Assembly: GCA_965198825.1 (NCBI GenBank)
Contig: CBDAQB010000001.1
Location: 1,240,001-1,304,000, forward strand
Direction of reading: 5' to 3'
Origin: BOG-908 sp965198825
GTDB taxonomy: Bacteria > Pseudomonadota > Alphaproteobacteria > Acetobacterales > Acetobacteraceae
Length of the DNA: 64,000 bases
This document shows, in pieces, positions 20,099-29,556 of this stretch. Each line of letters starts with the position of its first letter. The first letter of the stretch is position 1. The notes under the pieces were generated by a model. It was given only the letters and a program-made list of their open reading frames with translations, did not search any database and was not told the origin of the DNA. Position numbers and translations under genes: made by a program.

Positions 20099-21583
20099 AT
20101 GTCCGGAACACAGGCAGAGGCTGCCCCGCAAGGCGGGGTAGCGACGCTCGATGGCGGCGATTTCGCATCGCTGCTGCAGAAGGAGTTCAAGCCGCGCTCG
20201 GATCGGGCGCGCGAGGCAGTCGAGAGCGCGGTTCATACGCTGGCGCAGACGGCGCTTTCGCACACCTCGATCATTTCCAACGATGCGCTGAGCAGCATCA
20301 CGGCGATGATTGCCGCCATCGACCGGAAGCTGACCGAGCAGATTAACCTGGTGATGCACGACGAGAGCTTCCAGCAACTGGAATCTGCTTGGCGTGGCCT
20401 GCATTACATGGTGAACAACACTGAGACCGATGAGTCCCTCAAGATCAAGGTCTTCAACATCTCCAAAAAAGAACTCGGCAAAAACCTTAAGAAATTCCGT
20501 GGCACCGCTTGGGACCAGAGCCCGGTTTTCAAGAAGATTTATGAAGAGGAATACGGCCAATTCGGCGGTGAGCCGTTTGGGCTGCTGGTTGGCGACTATT
20601 ATTTCGATCATAGCCCGATGGACACGCAGCTGCTCGGCGATATCGCGCAGATCGCCGCGAGCGCTCATGCGCCTTTCATCACCGGCACCGCGCCCTCGCT
20701 GCTGCAGATGGACAGCTGGAACGAACTCGCCAATCCGCGCGATCTGACCAAGATTTTCCAGACACCGGAATATGCTGCCTGGCGCTCGCTTCGCGAGAGC
20801 GAAGACAGCCGCTACATCGGCCTGACGATGCCGCGGTTCCTGTCCCGTCTGCCTTATGGCGCCAAGACCGAACCGGTCGATGAATTCGCCTTTGAGGAAG
20901 ATACTGAGGGGGCGGACAGCAGCAAATACACGTGGTCGAACGCCGCCTATGCGATGGCGACGAACATCACGCGCGCCTTCAAGATGTATGGCTGGACTAC
21001 GCGTATTCGTGGCGTGGAAAGCGGCGGCGCGGTCGAGGGGCTGCCGACCCACACGTTCCCTAGCGATGATGGCGGCGTGGCCATGAAATGCCCGACCGAG
21101 ATTGCGATCAGCGACCGCCGCGAGGCTGAGCTGGCCAAGAACGGCATGATGCCGCTGATCTACAAGAAGAACTCGGATTTTGCAGCGTTCATCGGCGCGC
21201 AATCGCTGCAGAAGCCGCAGGAATACGACGATCCCGCGGCGACGGCGAATGCCAACCTTTCGGCGCGTCTGCCTTATCTTTTTGCAACCTGCCGTTTTGC
21301 TCACTATTTGAAATGCATGGTGCGAGACAAGGTCGGCGGCACCAAAACCAAGGCGCAACTGCAGACGTGGCTGCAGTCATGGCTCAGCATGTACGTCGAT
21401 GGATCGCCGAACAGCTCGTCCGAGGAATGGAAGGCAACCCACCCGCTCGCGGAAGGTCTAGTCACGATCGAAGAGGACGAGAGCAATCCGGGCTATTATA
21501 GCAGTAAGTTCTATCTAAAGCCGCATTACCAACTCGAAGGACTCAATGTCTCGCTACGGCTGGTATCGCGCATGCCTAAGTAG
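20099..21583 (+). CDS. tssC: Type VI contractile sheath large subunit TssC
   Basis: Large sheath subunit, 494 residues, the usual length. Recognised from the DESFQQLESAWRGLHYMV and GDYYFDH blocks, GTAPSLLQMDSWNEL, FLSRLPYG, TEIAISDRREAELAKNGMMPL and the C-terminal KPHYQLEGLNVSLRLVSRMPK. With TssB it builds the contractile cylinder around the Hcp tube; contraction pushes the tube and spike out of the cell, and ClpV disassembles the used sheath. No breaks or unusual features. Confidence 0.97.
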   Translation: MSGTQAEAAPQGGVATLDGGDFASLLQKEFKPRSDRAREAVESAVHTLAQTALSHTSIISNDALSSITAMIAAIDRKLTEQINLVMHDESFQQLESAWRGLHYMVNNTETDESLKIKVFNISKKELGKNLKKFRGTAWDQSPVFKKIYEEEYGQFGGEPFGLLVGDYYFDHSPMDTQLLGDIAQIAASAHAPFITGTAPSLLQMDSWNELANPRDLTKIFQTPEYAAWRSLRESEDSRYIGLTMPRFLSRLPYGAKTEPVDEFAFEEDTEGADSSKYTWSNAAYAMATNITRAFKMYGWTTRIRGVESGGAVEGLPTHTFPSDDGGVAMKCPTEIAISDRREAELAKNGMMPLIYKKNSDFAAFIGAQSLQKPQEYDDPAATANANLSARLPYLFATCRFAHYLKCMVRDKVGGTKTKAQLQTWLQSWLSMYVDGSPNSSSEEWKATHPLAEGLVTIEEDESNPGYYSSKFYLKPHYQLEGLNVSLRLVSRMPK

Positions 21584-21663
21584 GGCGACCGTGTGCTACC
21601 CGGCTTTCTGCCGATGCCTAGTCAGCTCGATTAGTTTCAACCTACTCCTGAAAGGAACTCGCT

Positions 21664-22239
21664 GTGGCAGTAGACTCCTATATGATGTTTCAGACTTATG
21701 ACGGTAATTGGCTCGATGCTGAATCGCAGGTCGATCTGGTTACCAAGGCGCATCCGGACGAGAAGAAGCTTGGCCCGGACTTTACCAATGGGAAGGTATT
21801 CGAAGTCGAGACCTTCAACTTCGATATTGAGCAGACCCTGAACATCGGCAGCCAGAGTAGCGGTGCAGGCGCAGGCAAGGTACAGTTCAACGCCTTCAAC
21901 GTCACTCGCAAGATCGATAAATCTTCGCCAATCATTTATCAAATGGCTTGCTCCGGCACACCGTTTCAGAAGGTTTCGCTCGGCTTTCGCAAGAGCGCAG
22001 GCGGTGACAGCACGGGTGTGATGTTTCTGCGCTTTGACTTCAAACTCGTCGCGGTGAAGACCATCAGCTGGGAGCACGACGACGAAAGCCCGAAGGAGAC
22101 GATGGCGTTTGAGTATGGCGGCTTGATCATGCGATACTGCCAACAGAACCCTGACGGCGGCCTTGGCGCCATTATTCCCGGTGGTTGGAACCGGGTCAAA
22201 AATATTTACGACCAGGATCCTGCTGCTGTCATAAAGTAG
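21664..22239 (+). CDS. hcp: Type VI tube protein Hcp (TssD)
   Basis: Inner-tube hexamer subunit and secreted component. Begins AVDSYMMFQTYDGNWLDAES and contains VFEVETFNFDIEQTLNIGSQS, AFNVTRKIDKSSPIIYQMAC and the C-terminal GWNRVKNIYDQ. It starts with GTG at 21664, with AAGGA seven bases before it. The 80-bp gap after tssC contains no repeat element. At 191 residues it is somewhat longer than the smallest Hcp proteins but without an obvious effector extension. A readout such as Hcp secretion would test whether the system is active. Confidence 0.95.
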   Translation: MAVDSYMMFQTYDGNWLDAESQVDLVTKAHPDEKKLGPDFTNGKVFEVETFNFDIEQTLNIGSQSSGAGAGKVQFNAFNVTRKIDKSSPIIYQMACSGTPFQKVSLGFRKSAGGDSTGVMFLRFDFKLVAVKTISWEHDDESPKETMAFEYGGLIMRYCQQNPDGGLGAIIPGGWNRVKNIYDQDPAAVIK

Positions 22240-22258
22240 AAAGTCCGACGTAAGTCGC

Positions 22259-23047
22259 GTGGATGCACGTGAGGTTTTGCGCGAGGGTGATCCAATTGCC
22301 GCCCTCGCGCAGCTCAAGCAGGAGGTGCGCCGATCGCCCCGCGATGCAAAACTGCGCGTTTTCCTCTTTCAGCTTTTCTGCGTTTTCAGTGAGTGGGACA
22401 GGGCGCTGACGCAACTCGGCGTCGCTGCCGAACTCGACACTAGCGCTGTCTCGATGTCGCAAGCCTATCGCGCCGCCATACGCTGCGAAATGCTGCGCGA
22501 GCGCGTGTTCGCCGGCAAACGCACGCCAACCATCTTCGGCAACCCCGAAGACTGGATGCCGCTACTGGTTGAAGCTAATCGGGTGCTGGCGCAAGACAGG
22601 CCTGGTGAGGCCCTGACCCTGCGCGACGCGGCGTTCGATGCCGCCCCCACCGTATCCGGCAGTATCGACGACCAAAAGTTCGAATGGATTGCCGATGCAG
22701 ATACGCGCTTGGGCCCGATGCTAGAGGCCATCGTCGAAGGCAAATATTATTGGGTTCCTTTCACCCGCCTCAGCCAAATCGATATCGAAGCGCCGGCAGA
22801 CCTTCGCGATCAGGTCTGGATGCCCGCCCATTTCACGTGGAGCAACGGCGGGGAGAGCGCGGGTTTCATTCCCAGCCGCTATCCCGGCTCCGCCCACACC
22901 GATCCGGCGCTTGCCATGTCGCGCCGCACCGAATGGATAGAGAGGGGCCAATGGTTCCTGGGCGCCGGCCAACGCATGTTCACCACCGATGCCGGCGACT
23001 TCCCCCTGCTCGACTCACGTAAAATACTTTTTGATGCCGTTTCTTGA
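22259..23047 (+). CDS. tagJ: TagJ/ImpE-family T6SS accessory protein
   Basis: Accessory protein of ImpE type, which in studied systems binds the N-terminus of the sheath subunit TssB and is linked to ClpV-driven recycling. The start (GTG 22259) gives the family opening: LREGDPIAALAQLKQEVRRSPRDAKLRVFLFQLFC, a TPR-like helical pair. The later blocks FGNPEDWMPLLVEANRVL and WIADADTRLGPMLEAIVEGKYYWVPF also fit ImpE. At 262 residues the length is standard. It is placed between hcp and tssE. Confidence 0.9.
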   Translation: MDAREVLREGDPIAALAQLKQEVRRSPRDAKLRVFLFQLFCVFSEWDRALTQLGVAAELDTSAVSMSQAYRAAIRCEMLRERVFAGKRTPTIFGNPEDWMPLLVEANRVLAQDRPGEALTLRDAAFDAAPTVSGSIDDQKFEWIADADTRLGPMLEAIVEGKYYWVPFTRLSQIDIEAPADLRDQVWMPAHFTWSNGGESAGFIPSRYPGSAHTDPALAMSRRTEWIERGQWFLGAGQRMFTTDAGDFPLLDSRKILFDAVS

Positions 23048-23068
23048 GAGCAAACCGGTAGGAAGGAG

Positions 23069-23085
23069 CAGGGGCAGAGCCCCTG
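23069..23085 (+). terminator. Short GC hairpin between tagJ and tssE
   Basis: CAGGGGC (23069-23075) pairs with GCCCCTG (23079-23085) around an AGA loop and is followed by GTTTTA. It is too weakly T-tailed to call a full terminator; it may attenuate or protect the mRNA inside the T6SS operon. Confidence 0.4.
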
Positions 23086-23100
23086 GTTTTACTCCCTAAG

Positions 23101-23619
23101 ATGGCAGGCCTCGTGACGAGAGAGCGGTTGCAGCCGTCGCTGCTGGACCGGCTCACTGATCAGAACCCGGAAGTCAAACGTGAGAACCTTGATCAGCAGA
23201 CCCTGAGCATGCAGGCGCTCAGGCAGGCGGTGTTGCGGGACTTGGCCTGGCTTTTGAATAGCACAAATCTCGCGACCACAGATGACCTTGATGCAACGCC
23301 GCTTGTTGGTGCGTCCACCTTGAACTTTGGCATTCCCGGCTTTACCGGCATGATTGCAAACAGCCACAGCATGCAGTCGCTGGAGGCGGCGCTTGAGGCG
23401 GCGATTCGGCTTTATGAACCGCGCATCAAGCCAGACACTGTGCGGGTGCGGGCGCGGGACCAGGGCGACGAAAATCCGTTACCTGCACTGGTGTTTTTCA
23501 TTGAGGGTGAATTGTGGGCGCAGCCGGTGCCGCAGCAGCTCTTTCTCGAGACAAGCATCGAGATCGAGACCCGCATGGCGATCGTGACAGATGGCGCACG
23601 CGCTGGGGTGCGCGGCTAG
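23101..23619 (+). CDS. tssE: Type VI baseplate protein TssE (gp25-like)
   Basis: Baseplate wedge component related to phage T4 gp25. The 172-residue protein has the family pattern RLQPSLLDRLTD, then a helical LRQAVLRDLAWLLNS region, STLNFGIPGFTG, and the C-terminal beta segment LVFFIEGELWAQPVPQQLFLETSIEIET. It ends one base before the tssF ATG, indicating coupled translation. No good ribosome-binding site is seen before ATG 23101; the upstream hairpin is close by. Confidence 0.93.
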   Translation: MAGLVTRERLQPSLLDRLTDQNPEVKRENLDQQTLSMQALRQAVLRDLAWLLNSTNLATTDDLDATPLVGASTLNFGIPGFTGMIANSHSMQSLEAALEAAIRLYEPRIKPDTVRVRARDQGDENPLPALVFFIEGELWAQPVPQQLFLETSIEIETRMAIVTDGARAGVRG

Positions 23620-23620
23620 A

Positions 23621-25498
23621 ATGGATCCGCGGCTGCTTCGCCTCTACGAAGCCGAATTGGCGTTCATGCGTGACATGGGCGGCGAGTTTGCGCGCGACTT
23701 CCCGAAGATCGCGGCACGCCTGAACCTCGGCAGCCTTGAGGTGGCCGATCCGTATGTAGAGCGCTTGCTGGAGGGTTTTGCGTTTCTCGCAGCGCGTGTG
23801 CAGCTAAAACTCGAGGCGGAATTTCCGACCTTCACACAGTCGCTGCTCCAGATGGTGTATCCGCACTACATGGCGCCGACGCCGGCTATGGCGGTGGTGC
23901 GCTTCAACCCGGAAGTTGGGCTGCAATCCATGCCACAGGGTGTGGTGCTCCCGGCCGGTACCGAGTTGCGTAGCCTGCTCGGCACCGAGGATCAGACGAA
24001 CTGCGAATTTCGCACCGGGCACGCGGTGCAGTTGCTGCCTGTCGAGATCACCGAGGCAGAATATGTGGCGTCGCCCGCAGCGGTTTCCGCCATGGGCCTG
24101 CCTGAGCAGCGCGCAGTGAAGGCCGCCATTCGTATTCGCCTGCGCAGCACGGGCGGCGCGCCGTTCAATCAGGTGATGCTGGAGAAGCTGACGTTCTTCC
24201 TCGGCGGGCCCGAGAACGCGCGGCTGCGCCTCTACGAGCAGCTGGTGGCAAATGTCGCTTCGATCTATGTCCGCCCAACCGAGCGTCCTTTGCCCTGGCA
24301 GGAACGTTTGCCCCCAAGTGCGCTTCGTTCCTTGGGTTTCGAGCCTGAGGAGGCACTGCTTCCGCTAGCGCTACAGTCGTTCGATGGCTATCGGCTGCTG
24401 CAGGAATATTATGCCATGCCGGAGCGCTTCCTGTTCGTTGAGCTCGACGGGCTGGACCGTGCGGCGATCCGTTGCGCCGGCACCGAACTCGACATCGTTT
24501 TCCTACTGGATCGCAGCGAGCCTTCGCTGTCCGCCGGCTTCGGCCCCGACCATCTGGCGCTATTCTGCACGCCGGTGGTCAATCTCTTCCCCAAGCGCTC
24601 GGACAGGATCAACATCAGCGAGCGCGAGGTCGAGCACATGGTGGTGCCGGAGCGCATGCGGCCTTTGGACTACGAAGTGTTTGCCGTGCGCGGGGTGGAG
24701 GGGTTTGCGGCGGATGGATCGCCGCCGCAGCCGTTCATGCCATTCTACGCGGCGAACGATCTCAGCCGTAACCCAGATCATCGTAGCTATTACATTCTTC
24801 GCCGGGAGCCGCGGCTGCTTTCGCAGCGGGCGCGGCAGCGTGGGCCGCGGTCGAGCTATCTGGGACATGAGACATTCATCTCGCTCGTGGATCCTGAGCA
24901 GGCGCCGTTCAATCATGGGCTGCGCCAAATCGGCCTCGATCTGCTCTGCACCAATCGTGATCTCGCCCTTTCCATGCCGGTGGGCAAACAGCACACCGAC
25001 TTCACAATTGCCTCGAATGCGCCGGTTGCCTCCATACGGTGCCTGGTTGGTCCGACCGCGCCGAAGCCGTGTCGTGGCGAGGGGGAATATGCCTGGCGGT
25101 TCATTTCGCATCTTGGACTAAACTACCTCAGCCTGGTGGATACGGATGAGACACAAGGGGCTGCAGCGATACGAGAGCTGCTGCGGCTGTATATTCCCTC
25201 AACGACCTCCACTCACGCGCGACAGCTCGAGGGGCTGCAGTCGGTTGCCAGCAGCCCCATCGTGCGTCGTATTCCAGGCGCAGGGCCGGTCGCGGCGGGG
25301 CGTGGCCTGCAGTTGAAGATCACCATGGATGAGGCCGCCTTCGGCGGGGCCGGCGGCATTGTGCTGGCGGCCGTGCTCGACAGGTTTTTCGCGAAGTATG
25401 TGAGCATTAACGGGTTTACCGAGACGGTGATGTGCAGCCAGGAACGCGGGGAGGTGATGCGATGGCCTATGCGTCTTGGATTGCGAGCCTTGGTGTAG
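23621..25498 (+). CDS. tssF: Type VI baseplate protein TssF
   Basis: Large baseplate wedge protein, 625 residues. The start at ATG 23621 (MDPRLLRLYEAELAFMRDMG) matches the family opening; an earlier in-frame start inside tssE only adds ten non-conserved residues. Other family blocks are FAREFP-like FARDFPKIAARL, DPYVERLLEGFAFLAARVQLKL, FTQSLLQMVYPHYMAPTPAM, the central PVVNLFPKRSDRI, and the C-terminal GFTETVMCSQERGEVMRWPMRLG. The stop abuts repeat copy 3, which separates it from tssG. Confidence 0.95.
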   Translation: MDPRLLRLYEAELAFMRDMGGEFARDFPKIAARLNLGSLEVADPYVERLLEGFAFLAARVQLKLEAEFPTFTQSLLQMVYPHYMAPTPAMAVVRFNPEVGLQSMPQGVVLPAGTELRSLLGTEDQTNCEFRTGHAVQLLPVEITEAEYVASPAAVSAMGLPEQRAVKAAIRIRLRSTGGAPFNQVMLEKLTFFLGGPENARLRLYEQLVANVASIYVRPTERPLPWQERLPPSALRSLGFEPEEALLPLALQSFDGYRLLQEYYAMPERFLFVELDGLDRAAIRCAGTELDIVFLLDRSEPSLSAGFGPDHLALFCTPVVNLFPKRSDRINISEREVEHMVVPERMRPLDYEVFAVRGVEGFAADGSPPQPFMPFYAANDLSRNPDHRSYYILRREPRLLSQRARQRGPRSSYLGHETFISLVDPEQAPFNHGLRQIGLDLLCTNRDLALSMPVGKQHTDFTIASNAPVASIRCLVGPTAPKPCRGEGEYAWRFISHLGLNYLSLVDTDETQGAAAIRELLRLYIPSTTSTHARQLEGLQSVASSPIVRRIPGAGPVAAGRGLQLKITMDEAAFGGAGGIVLAAVLDRFFAKYVSINGFTETVMCSQERGEVMRWPMRLGLRALV

Positions 25499-25637
25499 AG
25501 AAGGAAGGCATTCTTTTTTGAAAAAAAGAACCAAAAAACTTTTGCGACTTTTGGCTGAGAGTGAGGAAGTGCCGGGCTTAAATGTCCAGAAGTTTTTTGC
25601 TTCTTTTTTTCAAAAAAGAAGTCCTTCCTTGCTTCCC
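25499..25637. repeat. Nested inverted repeat element, copy 3 (between tssF and tssG)
   Basis: Full copy: GAAGGAAGGCATTC, then TTTTTTGAAAAAAAGAACC, CAAAAAACTTTTGCGACTTTT, a weakly paired middle, then CAGAAGTTTTTTGCTTC and a right arm ending GTCCTTCCTTGCTTCCCTC directly before the tssG ATG. It interrupts what is normally an uninterrupted tssF-tssG pair. Confidence 0.9.
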
Positions 25638-25639
25638 TC

Positions 25640-26698
25640 ATGAGCTGGCAAGAAAATTTCCTTCAACGCCTAGCCGAGACACCGCACGCCTTCGGTTTCT
25701 ACCAGGCGATGCGCCGTCTCGAGGCCGCATATCCGGATAGACCACGCTTTGGGCGGAGTGCCAGGCCGGCGCAGGATGTGGTTAGGCTGGGACAGGAGCC
25801 TTCGGTCGTGTTCGCGCCGAGCACGCTGGCGGGATGGGAGACGCCGGAAGAGGGTGCGCCGCGGCTTCTGGTGCATTTCTTTGGGTTGTTCGGGCTCGAT
25901 GGGCCATTGCCGCTGCATCTGACGGAGTATGCGCGGGACCGGCGGCGGAACTGGCGCGATCCGACGTTCCAGCGGTTTGCCGATTTGTTCCATCACCGGA
26001 TGATGTCGCTGTTCTGGCGGGCGTGGGCTGATAGCCGGCCGACGATCAGCTTCGACCGGCCGGCCGATGACCGTTTTGCGACTTACGTGGGGTCGTTGGC
26101 GGGGTTGGGGACCGAGGCGCTGCGTGAGCGCGATGCCATGCCCGACCTGACCAAGCTGCATTTCGCCGGGCTGCTTGCCAACCAGACGCGGCATGCCGAG
26201 GGACTGGCGGCCATTCTGTCCAGCTTCTTCACCATGCCCGTGCGGGTGGAATCTTTTGTGGGCGCCTGGCTCACTTTGGTGCCGTCGGACTGGAGCCGGT
26301 TGGGTGAGCGGACGGAAACAGCGACGTTGGGCGGCACGGTCTTGCTTGGCGCACGGGTTTGGAGCCGCCAGCACAAGTTCCGGCTGGTGTTCGGGCCTTT
26401 GGGGCTCGATGATTATCTGCGGCTGCTACCCGGGGGGCTCAGTTTCCACCGGCTCATTCCCATCGTGCGGAACTACGCCGGGGATACGCTCGTCTGGGAA
26501 GTGAACCTGGTGCTGAAGCGTGACGAAATCCCTGACACCGTGCTAGGTCGTTCCGGGAGGCTGGGGTGGACGACGTGGCTGAAGCCGCGCCGGGCCACGA
26601 CGCCTGCCGCCGATTTGTTTCTTGATGCCAGCGCCGACAGCATGGCGCGGCGCATCGACAGCCATACGCCCACTCCCACGCAAGCAGAGGCAGCATGA
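25640..26698 (+). CDS. tssG: Type VI baseplate protein TssG
   Basis: Baseplate wedge partner of TssF, 352 residues. Typical segments are FGFYQAMRRLEAAYPDRPRFG, a short VRLGQEPSVVFAPSTL, LLVHFFGLFGLDGPLPLHLTEYARDR and FADLFHHRMMSLFWRAWADSRP, then SFHRLIPIVRNYAGDTLVWEVNLVL. The ATG at 25640 follows a pyrimidine-rich repeat arm, so no Shine-Dalgarno sequence is present; translation may be leaderless or depend on RNA folding. It overlaps clpV by ATGA. Confidence 0.94.
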   Translation: MSWQENFLQRLAETPHAFGFYQAMRRLEAAYPDRPRFGRSARPAQDVVRLGQEPSVVFAPSTLAGWETPEEGAPRLLVHFFGLFGLDGPLPLHLTEYARDRRRNWRDPTFQRFADLFHHRMMSLFWRAWADSRPTISFDRPADDRFATYVGSLAGLGTEALRERDAMPDLTKLHFAGLLANQTRHAEGLAAILSSFFTMPVRVESFVGAWLTLVPSDWSRLGERTETATLGGTVLLGARVWSRQHKFRLVFGPLGLDDYLRLLPGGLSFHRLIPIVRNYAGDTLVWEVNLVLKRDEIPDTVLGRSGRLGWTTWLKPRRATTPAADLFLDASADSMARRIDSHTPTPTQAEAA

Positions 26699-29367
26699 CC
26701 GAGATCAGCCGCGCCGCATTGTTCGGCAAGCTCAACCCGATCGCTTACAAGGCGGTGGAGGGCGCTACGGTGTTCTGCAAGCTGCGAGGCAATCCTTATG
26801 TCGAGATGGTGCATTGGCTGCACCAGATTTTTACCGCGCAGGATTCGGATTTGCACCGCATCGTGCGGCACTTCGATATCGATGCCTCGAAGATCGTGTC
26901 CGACATGACGGCCGCACTTGACCGGTTGCCGCGTGGCGCCACGGCAATTTCGGACTTTTCGCCGGTGATCGAGGAGTCGATCGAGCGGGCCTGGGTATTT
27001 GCGACATTGCTGTTTGGCGAGAGCCAGATACGCACCGGGCATCTGATCGTGGGCATGTTGCGCACGACCAGTTTGCGCAACGCACTTTATGCCATCAGCC
27101 GGCAGTTCGAGCGTGTGAAGGGCGAGGCACTGGCCGACGACTTTGCAAAGATCCTCGCGGCGTCGCCGGAGAGCGGGATGGCAGCGTCTGATGGTTCAGG
27201 TGCGAGCACCCCTGGCGAGGCGAGCGGCGCCGTGGCGCCTGCTGCGATGGGCAAGCAGGAGGCACTCGCAAAATTCACTGTCGATCTCACGCAGCAGGCG
27301 CGTGACGGGAAGATCGATCCGATCGTGGGCCGTGACCAGGAGATACGGCAGGTGGTGGACGTGCTGATGCGCCGCCGCCAAAATAATCCCATTCTCACCG
27401 GCGAGGCGGGCGTGGGAAAAACGGCCGTCGTCGAAGGCTTTGCGCTGCGCATCGTTCAAGGAGACGTGCCGCCTTCGCTGAAGGAGGTCAGTTTGCGGAC
27501 GCTCGATGTCGGGCTTTTGCAAGCCGGCGCCAGCATGAAGGGAGAGTTCGAAAACCGGCTCAGGCAGGTGATCGAGGAGGTTCAGTCCAGCGCCAAGCCA
27601 ATCATCCTGTTCATCGACGAGGCGCATACGCTGATCGGAGCGGGTGGCGCGGCCGGGACGGGCGACGCGGCCAATCTGCTGAAACCGGCGCTTGCCCGTG
27701 GCACGCTGCGCACCATCGCTGCGACCACCTTTGCGGAATACAAGAAATATTTCGAGAAGGATCCTGCGCTGACCAGGCGTTTCCAGGTGGTGCAGGTGGA
27801 CGAGCCGAGTGAGACCAAGGCCATTCTCATGATGCGCGGCATCGCTTCGCCTTTGGAGAAGCACCATAAGGTGCAGATACTCGACGAAGCGATCGAGGCT
27901 GCGGTGCGTTTGTCGCATCGCTATATTCCGGCGCGGCAGTTGCCCGACAAGTCAGTGAGCTTGCTGGATACGGCGGCGGCGCGCGTGGCGATCAGCCAGC
28001 ATGCCGTGCCGGCCGAGGTGGATGATTGTCGCCGGCGCATCCAGGCGTTGGAGACAGAGACAGAGATCATTGGCCGCGAAGATGCCATTGGAATCGACAC
28101 GGCATTGCGCGGTGCGTCTGTGGCTGAGTCCCTGGAAGCGGAGCGGGCGCGGCTTGTGGTGCTCGAGGGACGTTGGGCGGAGGAGAAGGGGCTGGTCGAT
28201 CGGTTGCTCGATCTGCGGTCCAAACTGCGCGACGGTGCGGCGCCGGTGGACGATGCGGCCGCTGCCGCGGCTACACCTGACCGTGCAGCCCTGGTCGAGG
28301 AATTGCGCAACTTGCAGGCGGAACTGGCGGCCTACCAGGGCGAGAAGCCGCTGATCCTGCCTAGCGTGGATGCGCAGGCTATTGCCTCTGTCGTCGGCGA
28401 CTGGACCGGTATTCCGGTCGGCCGGATGGTGAAGAACGAAGTGGCGGCCGTGCTGAAACTGGCCGACACGTTGTCGCACCGGGTCATTGGACAGGATCAT
28501 GGGCTGAAGATGATTGCGCGGCGTGTGCAAACGTCACGTGCTGGCCTGGATAATCCATCTAAGCCGGTCGGCGTGTTCATGCTCTGCGGGCCAAGCGGCG
28601 TCGGCAAGACCGAGACTGCGCTGGCGCTTTCTGAGTCGCTCTACGGGGGCGAGCAGAATCTCATCACCATCAACATGAGCGAGTTCCAGGAAGCGCATAC
28701 GGTAAGCACGCTGAAGGGGGCGCCGCCTGGCTATGTCGGTTATGGCGAGGGCGGTATCCTGACGGAGGCAGTGCGGCGCAAGCCTTATTCAGTCGTGCTT
28801 CTCGACGAGGTCGAGAAGGCTCATCCCGATGTGCACGAGATCTTCTTCCAGGTGTTCGACAAGGGCGTGATGGAGGATGGCGAAGGGCGCGTCATCGACT
28901 TCAAAAACACGCTGATCCTGTTGACCAGCAATGTCGGCACGGACCTCATCATGGGCATGTGCCGTGATCCGGAATTGATCCCGGAGCCGGAGGAGATCGC
29001 GAAGGCGCTACGTGAGCCGCAGTTGAAAGTGTTTCCGCCGGCCCTGCTCGGGCGCCTCATCACCATCCCGTATTATCCGCTGAGCGATGCGGTGATGGGA
29101 GATATCATCCGCCTGCAACTCGGCAGGATAGCCAAGCGAATTTCGGAACACCACAAGGTGCCGTTCACCTATGACGATGATGTTGTCGAACTCATAAAGG
29201 CACGCTGCACGGAGCCGGAGAGCGGTGGGCGCATGATCGATGCCATTCTGACGAATACCATGCTGCCGGCTATCAGCGAGGCGTTTTTGGAACGGCTGAT
29301 GGTGGGGGAGGCTGTTTCGCAGGTTAAGGTGGGGGTTGAGGGCGGAGAGTTCAGCTACGCGTTTTAG
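26695..29367 (+). CDS. clpV: T6SS ATPase ClpV (TssH)
   Basis: AAA+ disaggregase that strips contracted TssB/TssC sheath for reuse. At 890 residues it has the ClpB-like layout: an N-terminal Clp-N domain (about 1-150), AAA1 with Walker A GEAGVGKT at 236-243 and LFIDEAH Walker B, a shortened coiled middle region, and AAA2 with Walker A GPSGVGKT at 632-639, LLDEVEKAH and the C-terminal D2-small domain. The ATG overlaps the tssG stop by four bases. The last gene of the T6SS run; repeat copy 4 follows the stop at once. Confidence 0.96.
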   Translation: MTEISRAALFGKLNPIAYKAVEGATVFCKLRGNPYVEMVHWLHQIFTAQDSDLHRIVRHFDIDASKIVSDMTAALDRLPRGATAISDFSPVIEESIERAWVFATLLFGESQIRTGHLIVGMLRTTSLRNALYAISRQFERVKGEALADDFAKILAASPESGMAASDGSGASTPGEASGAVAPAAMGKQEALAKFTVDLTQQARDGKIDPIVGRDQEIRQVVDVLMRRRQNNPILTGEAGVGKTAVVEGFALRIVQGDVPPSLKEVSLRTLDVGLLQAGASMKGEFENRLRQVIEEVQSSAKPIILFIDEAHTLIGAGGAAGTGDAANLLKPALARGTLRTIAATTFAEYKKYFEKDPALTRRFQVVQVDEPSETKAILMMRGIASPLEKHHKVQILDEAIEAAVRLSHRYIPARQLPDKSVSLLDTAAARVAISQHAVPAEVDDCRRRIQALETETEIIGREDAIGIDTALRGASVAESLEAERARLVVLEGRWAEEKGLVDRLLDLRSKLRDGAAPVDDAAAAAATPDRAALVEELRNLQAELAAYQGEKPLILPSVDAQAIASVVGDWTGIPVGRMVKNEVAAVLKLADTLSHRVIGQDHGLKMIARRVQTSRAGLDNPSKPVGVFMLCGPSGVGKTETALALSESLYGGEQNLITINMSEFQEAHTVSTLKGAPPGYVGYGEGGILTEAVRRKPYSVVLLDEVEKAHPDVHEIFFQVFDKGVMEDGEGRVIDFKNTLILLTSNVGTDLIMGMCRDPELIPEPEEIAKALREPQLKVFPPALLGRLITIPYYPLSDAVMGDIIRLQLGRIAKRISEHHKVPFTYDDDVVELIKARCTEPESGGRMIDAILTNTMLPAISEAFLERLMVGEAVSQVKVGVEGGEFSYAF

Positions 29368-29369
29368 GT

Positions 29370-29506
29370 AGGAAGGAAGGTCTTCTTTTTTGAAAAAAAG
29401 AAGCAAAAAACTTTCGGGCCTTGAAGCCGGGCGTTCCCACGATCTCGGTCCCAAGTCGCAAAAGTTTTTTGGTTCTTTTTTTCAAAAAAGAACGCCTTGC
29501 TTTCCT
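29370..29506. repeat. Nested inverted repeat element, copy 4
   Basis: Full copy just after the clpV stop. Left arm TTCTTTTTTGAAAAAAAGAAGC and CAAAAAACTTT; right arm with AAGTCGCAAAAG and TTTTTTGG followed by TTC and a T-run. Bases 29437-29493 are identical to 31759-31815 in copy 5. Confidence 0.9.
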
Positions 29507-29556
29507 TTGCTGCTAGTTGACACCCTAGGCGGCATCCCGTTGATGAGCGACCCCGC

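Noticed and set aside
25213..25641. Minus-strand frame with FFFEKKKQKT translated through repeat copy 3
   Set aside because: Translation of a repeat arm; similar small peptides appear at each copy and are not independent genes.
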